A stretch of 64,000 nucleotides of DNA, taken from positions 1-64,000 of the forward strand of contig JALWTS010000005.1 of the NCBI GenBank assembly GCA_027077805.1, in the 5' to 3' direction. Of the stretch, positions 25,031-33,321 are shown one piece after another; position 1 is the stretch's first letter, and every line of letters starts with the position of its first letter. The position numbers and the translations under genes were made by a program. The stretch is from Gammaproteobacteria bacterium. GTDB taxonomy: Bacteria > Pseudomonadota > Gammaproteobacteria > JABHGC01. A model generated the notes under the pieces. It had not been told where the DNA came from. It saw only the letters and a program-made list of their open reading frames with translations, and did not search any database.

Positions 25031-27514
25031 ATGGAAATTGATAATTATATCATTCATCAAGAAGTAGGACGAAGTGCGCTGGCAACCGTTAACTTAGCTG
25101 AGTATGAAGGTAGAAACGTTGCCATCAAAGTTTTTCGGCCATTTTTAAGCGAAAATCCATTATTCCAAGAAAAATTTTTGGAATTAAAAGATAGTTTTTT
25201 AGCTTTAAAGCATGAAAACTACATGCCAGTTTATGATATGGGAATTTGTCGTAAGCAATGTTATTGGTCTATGGAATATTTTCCTGAAGGTCCTTTGAAA
25301 CACCGATTGTTAGTCGGTATTCCTATGGAACAAGTGCAACAGGTAGTACAGTCTGTTGCGTTGGTTTTAGACTATCTTCATAATACAGGGGTGGCTGGTT
25401 TTATACATCATGGAATTTCCCCGAATAGTGTGTTTTTGCGAGAGGATGGTCGTGTGGTTTTAGGTGAAATTGAATTAGCACGAATCATTGCAGAACGTCA
25501 TGCCATTGCATTACCAATGAATCGCTTTAATGCTGGGCATGCCAGTCCTGAACAAGCAATGGGACAAAAACCTGATAAAAAAACTGATTTTTATCAATTA
25601 GGCATATTGCTTTATGAACTTTTAACGAAACAACCGTTATTTCACAGTTTAGAAAAAGAACCTGAAGAAATTTTGCAAATGCATATTTCTTCAGAAATTC
25701 CTGAATTGAAAGGGAAGGTTGCTTATTTACAGCCTTTCGTTGATAGGTTGTTAGCAAAAGACCCCAATGATAGAATTTATAATACTCGTCAATGTTTGGA
25801 AGCCAGTAAAATTTGGCAAACCGAACCCGAAGTGCTTGCGGATGGTGAAGAAGAAGCGATTTTAACATTACGACCACAATCGTCAACCATAGAAACCGCA
25901 AAACCTGACGCTAAAAAGTCTGGATTAGGCATTATGCTGAGTTTAGTGATAGGCTTGTCATTGATTGTGGCCATTGCTTATTGGTTATCGGTATCAACAG
26001 AGTCATCAGCTAACATTGAGGAGCAAGCAACGAATACTATGACGGAAGTTGATTCTGCCGAAAAGGAAATTGTGTATTTATTAGGATTGGCTCAACGACA
26101 GATTGATGCAAAACAATATGTAGAGCCTATTAATGACAATGCCTATGAAACCTATCAAAAGATTTTATTATTAGATAGTGATAATGTTGATGCTCAACAA
26201 GGTTTGGATAATTTAGCCAATACATTTGTTGATAAGGCAAAGCTACATTTAGAACAACATCAGTTAACAGTCGCATTAGAAGATATTGAAGAAGGCTTAT
26301 CATTTTTTCCAGAAAGCCAAGCATTATTGGAATTAGAAGACAATATTGTGCATCGCTTAGATGCGGCAAGTCGCCAACATTTGCAAGCATTACAAAATGA
26401 GCGAAAATTAAAGCAATTGACCGAACAAGCGACGAAGCAAATGCAACAAAAACAATTAGCTTTAGCATATCAAAGCTATCAGCAAATGGCACAATTAGAA
26501 CAAGGTAAAACACTCGCAGAACAGGGGCAAGCAAAGGTAGTCAATGCTTATCAACAAATGATTGATAAGGCTTTAAAAGATAAACAATTAAATAAAGCAT
26601 TTCAAACCCTAGAACAGGCATTAAAAACTATACCTAATCATCCTAGATTACTTGTCTTACAGGAAAAAGTTAAACAACAACAACAACAGTGGCAACGCCA
26701 ACGTCAACAAAAAATCCAAAAGTTAATGGCACAATCACAACAGTATATGCAACAACAACAATTAAAATCAGCGTATCAAAGTTTGCAACGAGTATTAGAA
26801 TTACAAGCCAATCATCTTCCTGCTCAAGCACGGCTCAATCAAATTGCAAATCTTTATTTAGAGACGGCGACCCAAGCACAAAGTACAGGGCAATTACAAA
26901 TCGCTTTAACCCAAATCCAAGAAGGGTTGAAGTTATTTCCGCAACATCAAGGGCTAAAACGTTTTAAAACAAGCATTGAAAATCAGATTAAGCTTGAACA
27001 ACGACGTTTGGCTCAACAACGGCAACTAGAACAACAAGCAAAACGGCAGCAGCAACAATTACAGCAACAACGCCAGATTGCCCAAACAGTACAACGTTTA
27101 TCGCAACAAATCGAACAAAAATTGGCTGATCAGCAGTGGCAGCAATCCTATCAAATTTATCAACAGTTGCAACAAATGGCACCTAATCATCCTAAAACTA
27201 ATATTTTATTAGAACGCATTGAGCAACAGCCTGTCCATTTAGCCAGAGAAAAACAACAACAAGGTTTCTTAAATCAAGCCTTAGTGCTGACCAAACAAGG
27301 TTTAGAAATTTTTCCTAGAAATATCAATTTGCAGCGTTTAAGACAAGAATTAACTCAGCAAATATCCGTTTCGATTCGGAAAAAACAACAGGAGCGAGAA
27401 CAGCGTGAACGGGAACGTCAACGTCAGTTGCAATTGCAACAACAACAATCTGCTCCTCAGCCAAAAGAGAAAGAAGAGGAACAACAAGACTTTCGCATTT
27501 TTGGCACGTTTTAG
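25031..27514 (+). CDS. membrane-anchored pseudokinase with Gln-rich TPR/coiled-coil tail
   Basis: 827 residues. Residues 5-270 have the Hanks-type kinase fold: VAIKVF with K33, a YMPVYDMG hinge region, SPEQAMG and TDFYQLGILLYELLT. The catalytic sequences are lost: the HRD loop reads HHGISPN (126-132), replacing the catalytic Asp by Gly and the Lys by Ser. The DFG position reads EIE (146-148), and the glycine loop is GRSALA. It is therefore likely a pseudokinase. One membrane helix follows (about 300-318), then about 500 periplasmic residues of TPR-like helices very rich in Gln. The gene lies between the barrel and the amidohydrolase. Confidence 0.85.
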   Translation: MEIDNYIIHQEVGRSALATVNLAEYEGRNVAIKVFRPFLSENPLFQEKFLELKDSFLALKHENYMPVYDMGICRKQCYWSMEYFPEGPLKHRLLVGIPMEQVQQVVQSVALVLDYLHNTGVAGFIHHGISPNSVFLREDGRVVLGEIELARIIAERHAIALPMNRFNAGHASPEQAMGQKPDKKTDFYQLGILLYELLTKQPLFHSLEKEPEEILQMHISSEIPELKGKVAYLQPFVDRLLAKDPNDRIYNTRQCLEASKIWQTEPEVLADGEEEAILTLRPQSSTIETAKPDAKKSGLGIMLSLVIGLSLIVAIAYWLSVSTESSANIEEQATNTMTEVDSAEKEIVYLLGLAQRQIDAKQYVEPINDNAYETYQKILLLDSDNVDAQQGLDNLANTFVDKAKLHLEQHQLTVALEDIEEGLSFFPESQALLELEDNIVHRLDAASRQHLQALQNERKLKQLTEQATKQMQQKQLALAYQSYQQMAQLEQGKTLAEQGQAKVVNAYQQMIDKALKDKQLNKAFQTLEQALKTIPNHPRLLVLQEKVKQQQQQWQRQRQQKIQKLMAQSQQYMQQQQLKSAYQSLQRVLELQANHLPAQARLNQIANLYLETATQAQSTGQLQIALTQIQEGLKLFPQHQGLKRFKTSIENQIKLEQRRLAQQRQLEQQAKRQQQQLQQQRQIAQTVQRLSQQIEQKLADQQWQQSYQIYQQLQQMAPNHPKTNILLERIEQQPVHLAREKQQQGFLNQALVLTKQGLEIFPRNINLQRLRQELTQQISVSIRKKQQEREQRERERQRQLQLQQQQSAPQPKEKEEEQQDFRIFGTF

Positions 27515-27544
27515 TGATGAGTGAGTTTAGGTGATTAAGTGGTC

Positions 27545-28759
27545 ATGATTAATCGTCGTCATTTTTTGGCATTGACAGCAGGCGTTAGCGTAACCGCTTG
27601 TTTTGATCAAGGATTATGGAATCCTTGTTTATCACCCAAATTTGAAATCTCGCCGTTACAACAGCAGGCTTGGCAAGGCATTGAAGCTAAGAAAGTTTGG
27701 GATAGTCATGTACATTTAGTCGGAATAGGGGATAGTGATAGTGGCATTTGGGTACATCCTTCCATGTTGCGTTTTTGGCATGTGACTTGGTATGGACGTA
27801 TGAAATTTTATCTTAATGCCTCCTGTGTTGCCGCTGAATCTCAAGCAAGTAGTATTGATCAAGCCTATGTGCAACGTTTAGTGCATTTACAACAACAATT
27901 TCATCCTGATAGTCGTTTAATGCTATTGGCATTTGATTATTTTTATTCCGAATCAGGTGAAAAACAAGCTGAAAAATCAACCTTTTATACTCCCAATCAC
28001 TATGCTTATAAGATTAGCCAACAATATCCACAATCTTTTGTTTGGGTGGCTTCCATTCACCCTTATCGCAAAGATGCTTTAGAACAATTAACTTGGGCTG
28101 TCGAGCATGGGGCGAAAGCGATAAAATGGTTGCCCCCTGCCATGGGGATTAATCCCAATAGTCCCTTGTGTGATGATTTTTATCAAGCATTAGTTAAGTT
28201 TAACTTACCTTTAATTACTCATGTTGGGAAAGAAGAGGCGGTAAGAGCAGAACAATCTCAATCTCTTGCTAATCCTTTGCTAGTACGTCGGGCATTAGAA
28301 CATGGCGTAAGGGTTGTGATGGCACATTGTGCGTCACATGGTCAGAGTTTCGATCTAGATCAGCCCTCAAAAACTCGAAAATTAAGACCTAATTTTGAAT
28401 TATTTACTCGAATGATGCACAATCCTGACTATGAACCTTATTTATTTGCTGATATTTCTGCCATTACGCAGGTGAATCGTGATTGGCAAGTAATGGCAAG
28501 TTTAATTCAACAACAACAGTGGCATTCACGCTTGCTTAATGGCTCTGATTATCCATTACCTGGAGTCATGCCGTTATTTTCAATGAAAATGTGGTTACAG
28601 CAAGGAATGTTAACACAAGCTCAAGCGGATGAGTTGACATTAGCTCATCAACATCACCCATTATTATTTGATTTTTTATTAAAACGTTATTTACGTTATC
28701 AAAATCAATCGTTATCAGCTAAGATTTTTATGAGTAAAGATTTTTTTGATCAATCTTGA
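27545..28759 (+). CDS. Tat-exported amidohydrolase (amidohydrolase-2 family)
   Basis: 404 residues. The N terminus NRRHFLALTAGVSVTAC combines a twin-arginine motif with a lipobox-like end at C19, so it may be a Tat-dependent lipoprotein. The TIM-barrel metal sites are DSHVHL (H55, H57), LITHVGKEE, VVMAHCASHG and LLNGSDYPLP (the last with the conserved Asp). The family includes decarboxylases and lactonases, so the substrate is open. I use the ATG at 27545 with AGGTGA upstream. It follows the pseudokinase by 30 bases and may share its transcript. Confidence 0.78.
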   Translation: MINRRHFLALTAGVSVTACFDQGLWNPCLSPKFEISPLQQQAWQGIEAKKVWDSHVHLVGIGDSDSGIWVHPSMLRFWHVTWYGRMKFYLNASCVAAESQASSIDQAYVQRLVHLQQQFHPDSRLMLLAFDYFYSESGEKQAEKSTFYTPNHYAYKISQQYPQSFVWVASIHPYRKDALEQLTWAVEHGAKAIKWLPPAMGINPNSPLCDDFYQALVKFNLPLITHVGKEEAVRAEQSQSLANPLLVRRALEHGVRVVMAHCASHGQSFDLDQPSKTRKLRPNFELFTRMMHNPDYEPYLFADISAITQVNRDWQVMASLIQQQQWHSRLLNGSDYPLPGVMPLFSMKMWLQQGMLTQAQADELTLAHQHHPLLFDFLLKRYLRYQNQSLSAKIFMSKDFFDQS

Positions 28760-28886
28760 CGGTTTTATTATTATTAAAAGCTAAGGGAACTGAACAGCCG
28801 GTCATAATCCCGATTATCGTTATTTCCTTGACGATGAAAAGGCAGTTGTGCGACTAGAGCTTTGTAAAATAAGGGGTAAGATTTGT

Positions 28887-29348
28887 ATGAAAATACAATT
28901 CACTACAATTAAGACGATGACTATTGTTTTATGTTTAATTTGGCATAATTTAGGGCTTGCTACCGCAATAATCCCGACAATTTCCAGTCCAATTAAACAC
29001 CATATTGTATTGCAAATTAGCACTGCTAATCCTGTCGTACAACAACGAGTCATCACGAATGTAACTAATATTTTAAAATATTTTGGTGAAGATACCGTGC
29101 AGTTAGAGCTTGTCGCTTATGGACCTGGTTTAAGTTTTTTAACACAAGGTAATCGTCATAAAGAATGGGTGGAGACGATGGCCGTTCATTCTAATGTCGT
29201 ATTTAGTGCTTGTGCGAATACCATGAAACGAATTGAGTTAAATACGGGTAAAAAACCCGTTTTATCCAAAGGGGTTGGTATTGTGCCTGGTGGGATTATT
29301 CGGGTGATTGAATTACAAGAGCTAGGCTATGTCGATATTATCCCTTGA
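28887..29348 (+). CDS. exported DsrE-family sulfur-relay-like protein
   Basis: 153 residues. A signal peptide (MKIQFTTIKTMTIVLCLIWHNLGLATA) precedes a DsrE/DsrF-like domain: HHIVLQISTANPVVQQRVITNV, VQLELVAYGPGLSFL, VVFSACANTMKR and IVPGGIIRVIELQELGY. The Cys in SACANTM is in the position used for persulfide transfer in this superfamily. Cytoplasmic DsrE subunits move sulfur in dissimilatory sulfur oxidation; an exported form would act in the periplasm. I use the ATG at 28887 with AAGGGG upstream. It is convergent with the TsdA-like cytochrome. Confidence 0.78.
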   Translation: MKIQFTTIKTMTIVLCLIWHNLGLATAIIPTISSPIKHHIVLQISTANPVVQQRVITNVTNILKYFGEDTVQLELVAYGPGLSFLTQGNRHKEWVETMAVHSNVVFSACANTMKRIELNTGKKPVLSKGVGIVPGGIIRVIELQELGYVDIIP

Positions 29349-29397
29349 TTATTAAACACATCATCTCAGCGATAAAACAAAGTCAAACCTCAGAATC

Positions 29398-29427
29398 AAG
29401 CCATTGTCTTGATTAAGACAATGGCTT
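29398..29427. terminator. perfect 13-bp hairpin between convergent genes
   Basis: AAGCCATTGTCTT (29398-29410) and AAGACAATGGCTT (29415-29427) pair perfectly around a GATT loop. On the plus strand it is followed by GTGATTTTTTG, a fair T-tract. It sits between the DsrE-like gene and the TsdA-like gene and probably ends the rightward transcript, perhaps both. Confidence 0.75.
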
Positions 29428-29455
29428 GTGATTTTTTGATTTAGATGTTGAATAT

Positions 29456-30388
29456 TTATTTTTTTAAGTTCTGATAAAACTCAATAATTGGTGGAAATGG
29501 TCCATATTTATGCTGTTCCGTTGGAAACTCATCCATATAGGGGGGATATGGGCTATCCACAGGTTTTTTGCTTCTATCTGGAAAATCATTTTCTTTATTT
29601 GCTTTTTCAGGACGTGCAAAGCTATTGATATAAGCGGCAACATCATAGGCTTGATCATCAGTGAGTAATGGACGATCATAGCTTACCCCTAAAGGCATAT
29701 TGTGTTTGATAAAACGCATGGCTTTTAGAACTCTATGCATGCCTGCCCCCTCATTATAACTATCCTCTCCCCATAATGGTGGAAATACATAACCGGGATC
29801 CGTGTCGCCAATGGCTGTTTTAGGTAAACCTTGACCATTATCACCATGACAGGTCTCACAATAAAACTGATAAACTTTTTTACCTGCCTTAATATCCGCT
29901 TTGCGATTAGGAATCGTAACCTTAGGAAAACCTCGACCCTCAACTTTTTGATCTTTAGGTAATTCACTCCCAAGCCAGTCCATATAAGCGACTATTGCTT
30001 TCATTTCTTTACTATCTGTTGGCATTTTATTGCCATTCATACTGCGTTGCATACAGCCGTTAATTCTATTTTCAATGCTACCTATTTTGTTTTCACGGCG
30101 ACGATATTGTGGAAACATATCGACTACACCGACAAAAGGGGCGGCATAACGCTTTTTGCCAGCGTTTAAATGACAATTTTGACAGTTTAAATTATTAATC
30201 TTATATTGTTTAAGATGTTTAGACGTATTCCTAATGAGTTCTTGACCATATGTTATCAATTCACCTTGTGCATTATCAGGAATGCTACTATCATCAGGAA
30301 CCTTCCATAAGTCATCAATAGCAAGTAGATGGGGGCTGTAAATTAAAAGGCTTAGCAGTAAATAATATAAATAGTTTGTTTTTTTCAT
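29456..30388 (-). CDS. tsdA: dihaem cytochrome c, TsdA-like thiosulfate dehydrogenase
   Basis: 310 residues with a signal peptide and two haem sites: CQNCH (69-73) and CETCH (177-181). Between them is INGCMQRSMNG with C112. In TsdA enzymes this Cys, together with a His, is the axial ligand of the active-site haem, where two thiosulfates are joined to tetrathionate (or the reverse). KHNMPLG (228-234) probably supplies the second haem's ligand. These features separate it from ordinary dihaem cytochromes. It acts in the periplasm. Sequence after residue 260 is Pro-rich. It is divergent from the SoxB-like gene with 129 bases between. Confidence 0.85.
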   Translation of the reverse strand: MKKTNYLYYLLLSLLIYSPHLLAIDDLWKVPDDSSIPDNAQGELITYGQELIRNTSKHLKQYKINNLNCQNCHLNAGKKRYAAPFVGVVDMFPQYRRRENKIGSIENRINGCMQRSMNGNKMPTDSKEMKAIVAYMDWLGSELPKDQKVEGRGFPKVTIPNRKADIKAGKKVYQFYCETCHGDNGQGLPKTAIGDTDPGYVFPPLWGEDSYNEGAGMHRVLKAMRFIKHNMPLGVSYDRPLLTDDQAYDVAAYINSFARPEKANKENDFPDRSKKPVDSPYPPYMDEFPTEQHKYGPFPPIIEFYQNLKK

Positions 30389-30412
30389 TGTCTCGCTCTT
30401 TGTCTCGCTCTT
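30389..30412. repeat. perfect 12-base tandem duplication in the tsdA leader
   Basis: TGTCTCGCTCTT occurs twice in direct succession (30389-30400 and 30401-30412), immediately upstream of the leftward tsdA ATG. On the coding strand this duplicates the AAGAGCGAGACA segment that must contain the ribosome site. The rest of the 129-base divergent gap is T/A-rich; a TATAGT near 30480 is a possible -10 for the rightward gene. Confidence 0.6.
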
Positions 30413-30517
30413 TATGTGAATGTATGCTAAGTATAAAACTTTTTTTTTAGAAAAAACTGACTTTTCTTTAAAAAATACTATAGTAGCTTATAAGGTTTCT
30501 TTAAATATAGGGATAAA

Positions 30518-32689
30518 ATGTTAATTAGAAATTTAATGATAGCGTTATTTATCAATGGGTTATTCATGTTTTCAGTCAATGCGGATAACGCAAGCACTGA
30601 CATTACTTTTATTCATTTAGGGGATATTCATGGTCATTTAATCCCTAGACCCCATTTACGTAGTGATGGCAATGGTCAATTACAAGGTGGTTTAGCGAGA
30701 ATGTATCACTTAATTGAAACCATTCGTCAACGTCATCCGAACAGTTTATTAATTAATACTGGCGATACGATTCAAGGTTCTGCAGAAGCCTTATATACAG
30801 AAGGTCAAGCGTTGGTCGATGTTTTAAATTTGTTTAAAATTGATGCGTTCGCACCAGGCAATTGGGATTTTGTCTATGGGGAACAACGATTTCGGGAATT
30901 ATTTTCGTGTTCTTCTCGTAAATCTCGCTGTTTGGCTCCTTGGGGAGCATTAAGTGCGAATCTATATGATAAAAAAACGGGAAAGCGACTATTGCCTGCC
31001 TATCAAATTCGTCAGATTGGTGAGGTCAAGGTTGGAATTTTAGGATTTACGTCAGAGCGAGGGCCAATGGTAGTAGGTGCGCAAGTGGTCGATGAATTTC
31101 GTTTTAGTCATGGTGATGCTGAAATGGCGGAATTTATTCCGAAACTTAGAAATAAGGAAAAGGTTGATTTATTAGTCGTGATTTCAGAATTAGGCTTAGC
31201 GAATAATATTCGTTTGGCAGAAGCGCATCCTGGCATTGATATTGTGTTATCCTCTGATATGCATGAAGAAACACCTGATGCCGTGAGAACGTCCACTGGC
31301 ACATTAGTGGTTGAAGAAGGACAAGATGGTACGAGAGTCGGTGAGTTTACTGCCATTATGCAAGATGGAAAAATGGTGGATTATAAATTTAAAATGCATA
31401 TTGTGGATGCGTCTTTAGCGGAATCCCCTTTAATTGCTCAAAAAATCGCCGATATTCGAAAGCCATTTGTGAAGAATGGTAGTTTTAGCTCGCACCATCA
31501 TATTAATCCTATCAATGGTTTAAGTTTGACAATGCCAATTGATACGGTGATTGGTGACGCCAAAGTGCCTTTATATCGGGCTAATTATGCCAATGAGGAA
31601 ATGCCTGCTGTGATCGAAGGTAGTTCTCATAATTTTTTAACCGATGCTTTTCGAGTGGTTTCTGGTGCCGACCTTGGGCTATTGCGTGGGTTTCGCTATG
31701 GAACTCATATTGCACCAGGGCCGATTAAACTTGAAGATATTTATCATTATATCCCTATTGGGCCTTTTATCGCAAAAGGGGAAATGTCGGGGAAAAAAAT
31801 TAGAAATGTGATTGAAAAAAGTGCCGATGGTTCCTTAGCGACGCCAAAATATTGGAAAGGTGGTTGGTTGTTTGCTTGGAGTGGGATAACATTTGATTTA
31901 GAGCCAACCGCTAAAAAAGGTGAGCGTAGTCGTAATATTCAGGTATTAAATGCTGAAACGGGTGAATGGCAACCATTAGTGCTAAATAAAATTTATACGG
32001 TAGCGTCCTATAACTATGCGGTTGAACCCAATTTAATTAATAAAATTCCAGCAAAAAATGTTAAAGTAGTGAAAGATAAACAAAATACACCCTTAGATGC
32101 CACCGATGTTGTCGTAGAATATTTAAAACAACATCCTGCGAATCCTGGACCTAGTCGGATTCATTTGTTATCACCCTTGCCACCCCCTGCTTACAAAAAT
32201 TTAGAAATACAACCCTTATTAGGAGCAAATTATTCACCTGATCCCTTATTGTCATCAGAATGTCAAGCTGATATGAAAAAATATTGCAGTAATAAGTCAG
32301 GTAAAGAATTGAAGATGTGTAGCAAACAACACTATCAGCAGTTGCAATTGGCTTGCAAAGAAAAAATCTTACAATCTTTAGAAGATAAAGGCAGTTGTAC
32401 TTGGGATAGATATAAATATTGTTCCCAATATTTGACAGGACGATTGGATCAGCTTAAAGGGAAATTATTAGGTTGTTATGTGGAACACTTCCCCGTATTA
32501 TCCAAAACTTGTCAACAGAAAACGGAATTTTTAACCATTTGTGAACAGGATATGCGTCGTTTTTGTGAATCAGTAAAAGCGGGGGGCGGTAGAGTAACTT
32601 ATTGTTTGAAAAGTAATTTTGATAATTTAACGGTGCGTTGTGGTGGTTATTTATTAGAACAGCGTAAAAAAAAGCAAGGAATGGGTTAG
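30518..32689 (+). CDS. SoxB-like metallophosphoesterase/5'-nucleotidase fused to Cys-rich GLG1-type repeats
   Basis: 723 residues with a signal peptide. Residues about 28-560 are a SoxB/5'-nucleotidase two-domain enzyme: HLGDIHGHL, INTGDTIQGS, GNWDFVYG (Trp replaces the usual His of GNHE, as in SoxB) and, in the C-terminal domain, SHNFLTDAFR and GFRYGT. SoxB removes sulfate from the SoxY carrier in thiosulfate oxidation. From residue 582 the protein carries three units of pattern C-x7-C-x(10-17)-C-x11-C, twelve Cys in all, like the Cys-rich GLG1/FGFR repeat family. This C-terminal addition is not part of ordinary SoxB. No soxYZ or soxAX is in the window. Confidence 0.8.
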   Translation: MLIRNLMIALFINGLFMFSVNADNASTDITFIHLGDIHGHLIPRPHLRSDGNGQLQGGLARMYHLIETIRQRHPNSLLINTGDTIQGSAEALYTEGQALVDVLNLFKIDAFAPGNWDFVYGEQRFRELFSCSSRKSRCLAPWGALSANLYDKKTGKRLLPAYQIRQIGEVKVGILGFTSERGPMVVGAQVVDEFRFSHGDAEMAEFIPKLRNKEKVDLLVVISELGLANNIRLAEAHPGIDIVLSSDMHEETPDAVRTSTGTLVVEEGQDGTRVGEFTAIMQDGKMVDYKFKMHIVDASLAESPLIAQKIADIRKPFVKNGSFSSHHHINPINGLSLTMPIDTVIGDAKVPLYRANYANEEMPAVIEGSSHNFLTDAFRVVSGADLGLLRGFRYGTHIAPGPIKLEDIYHYIPIGPFIAKGEMSGKKIRNVIEKSADGSLATPKYWKGGWLFAWSGITFDLEPTAKKGERSRNIQVLNAETGEWQPLVLNKIYTVASYNYAVEPNLINKIPAKNVKVVKDKQNTPLDATDVVVEYLKQHPANPGPSRIHLLSPLPPPAYKNLEIQPLLGANYSPDPLLSSECQADMKKYCSNKSGKELKMCSKQHYQQLQLACKEKILQSLEDKGSCTWDRYKYCSQYLTGRLDQLKGKLLGCYVEHFPVLSKTCQQKTEFLTICEQDMRRFCESVKAGGGRVTYCLKSNFDNLTVRCGGYLLEQRKKKQGMG

Positions 32690-32735
32690 TTTTATACTAG
32701 CAATGGAATAGTTTTAGATTTTAAGGAATAAATAA

Positions 32736-33299
32736 ATGAAGAAATGGGTGATTTTATTAGTGGTATTATTAATGTTGGGCGGTGGTGTTGTTTATATGTT
32801 AATGTACACACCTATGGGCGATATAGTATTCGGGGAAGCGAAACTTTATCAAGCCGAAGGTTGTGATGAAGAAATGAAAAAATATTGTTTAGAGCAAGAA
32901 TCAGGGGAATCCGATAAAAATTTAATGCGTTGCTTCAAAAACCATTTTCCAGAATATAACGAAACTTGCAAAACCAATGCCATTAAAATGGCTGAAAAAC
33001 GTGGCGGTTGTACGGCGGATCGCTATCGTTTTTGTAGTGATATGTTAACAGGTACCGTCAAGCAATTGGATTCCAAAAAACATACGGATGGTCGTGGTTT
33101 GTTAACATGTTATCTAAATCATCGTCCAAAACTTACTGAAGATTGTGGTGCTAAGGTAGATATGATGGCAGTATGTCAAGACGATATTCGTCAGTTTTGT
33201 GGTGATGTTGAGGTGGGTGGTGGACGTATTGGTAAGTGTTTGTTTACTAATCGAGATGGTCTAAGTAAAGAATGTGTTGATTCTATGGGTTTTATGTAA
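32736..33299 (+). CDS. membrane-anchored protein with three Cys-rich GLG1-type repeats
   Basis: 187 residues: one N-terminal membrane helix or uncleaved signal (WVILLVVLLMLGGGVVYMLMY), then three repeats with the same spacing as the tail of the preceding protein. Each is C-x7-C, a variable loop of 14, 24 or 12 residues, then C-x11-C; twelve Cys in total. The third repeats of the two proteins share GGGR-x3-CL-x2-N-x-D-x-L. It is therefore a paralogue of the SoxB-like protein's tail, held at the membrane. It lies 46 bases downstream, in the same operon. Function is unknown. Confidence 0.8.
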   Translation: MKKWVILLVVLLMLGGGVVYMLMYTPMGDIVFGEAKLYQAEGCDEEMKKYCLEQESGESDKNLMRCFKNHFPEYNETCKTNAIKMAEKRGGCTADRYRFCSDMLTGTVKQLDSKKHTDGRGLLTCYLNHRPKLTEDCGAKVDMMAVCQDDIRQFCGDVEVGGGRIGKCLFTNRDGLSKECVDSMGFM

Positions 33300-33321
33300 A
33301 ATTGCAATACGGAGAAAAAAC

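Noticed and set aside
26680-27480. CAA-rich repeats in the pseudokinase gene considered as a CRISPR-like or satellite array
   Set aside because: The repeats are Gln codons in one intact frame with no regular spacer, so they are protein low complexity.
30518-32280. Calling the SoxB-like protein a plain UshA 5'-nucleotidase
   Set aside because: GNWDFVYG with Trp and the GFRYGT region resemble SoxB more than UshA, and the neighbours are sulfur genes; the call remains SoxB-like rather than soxB.
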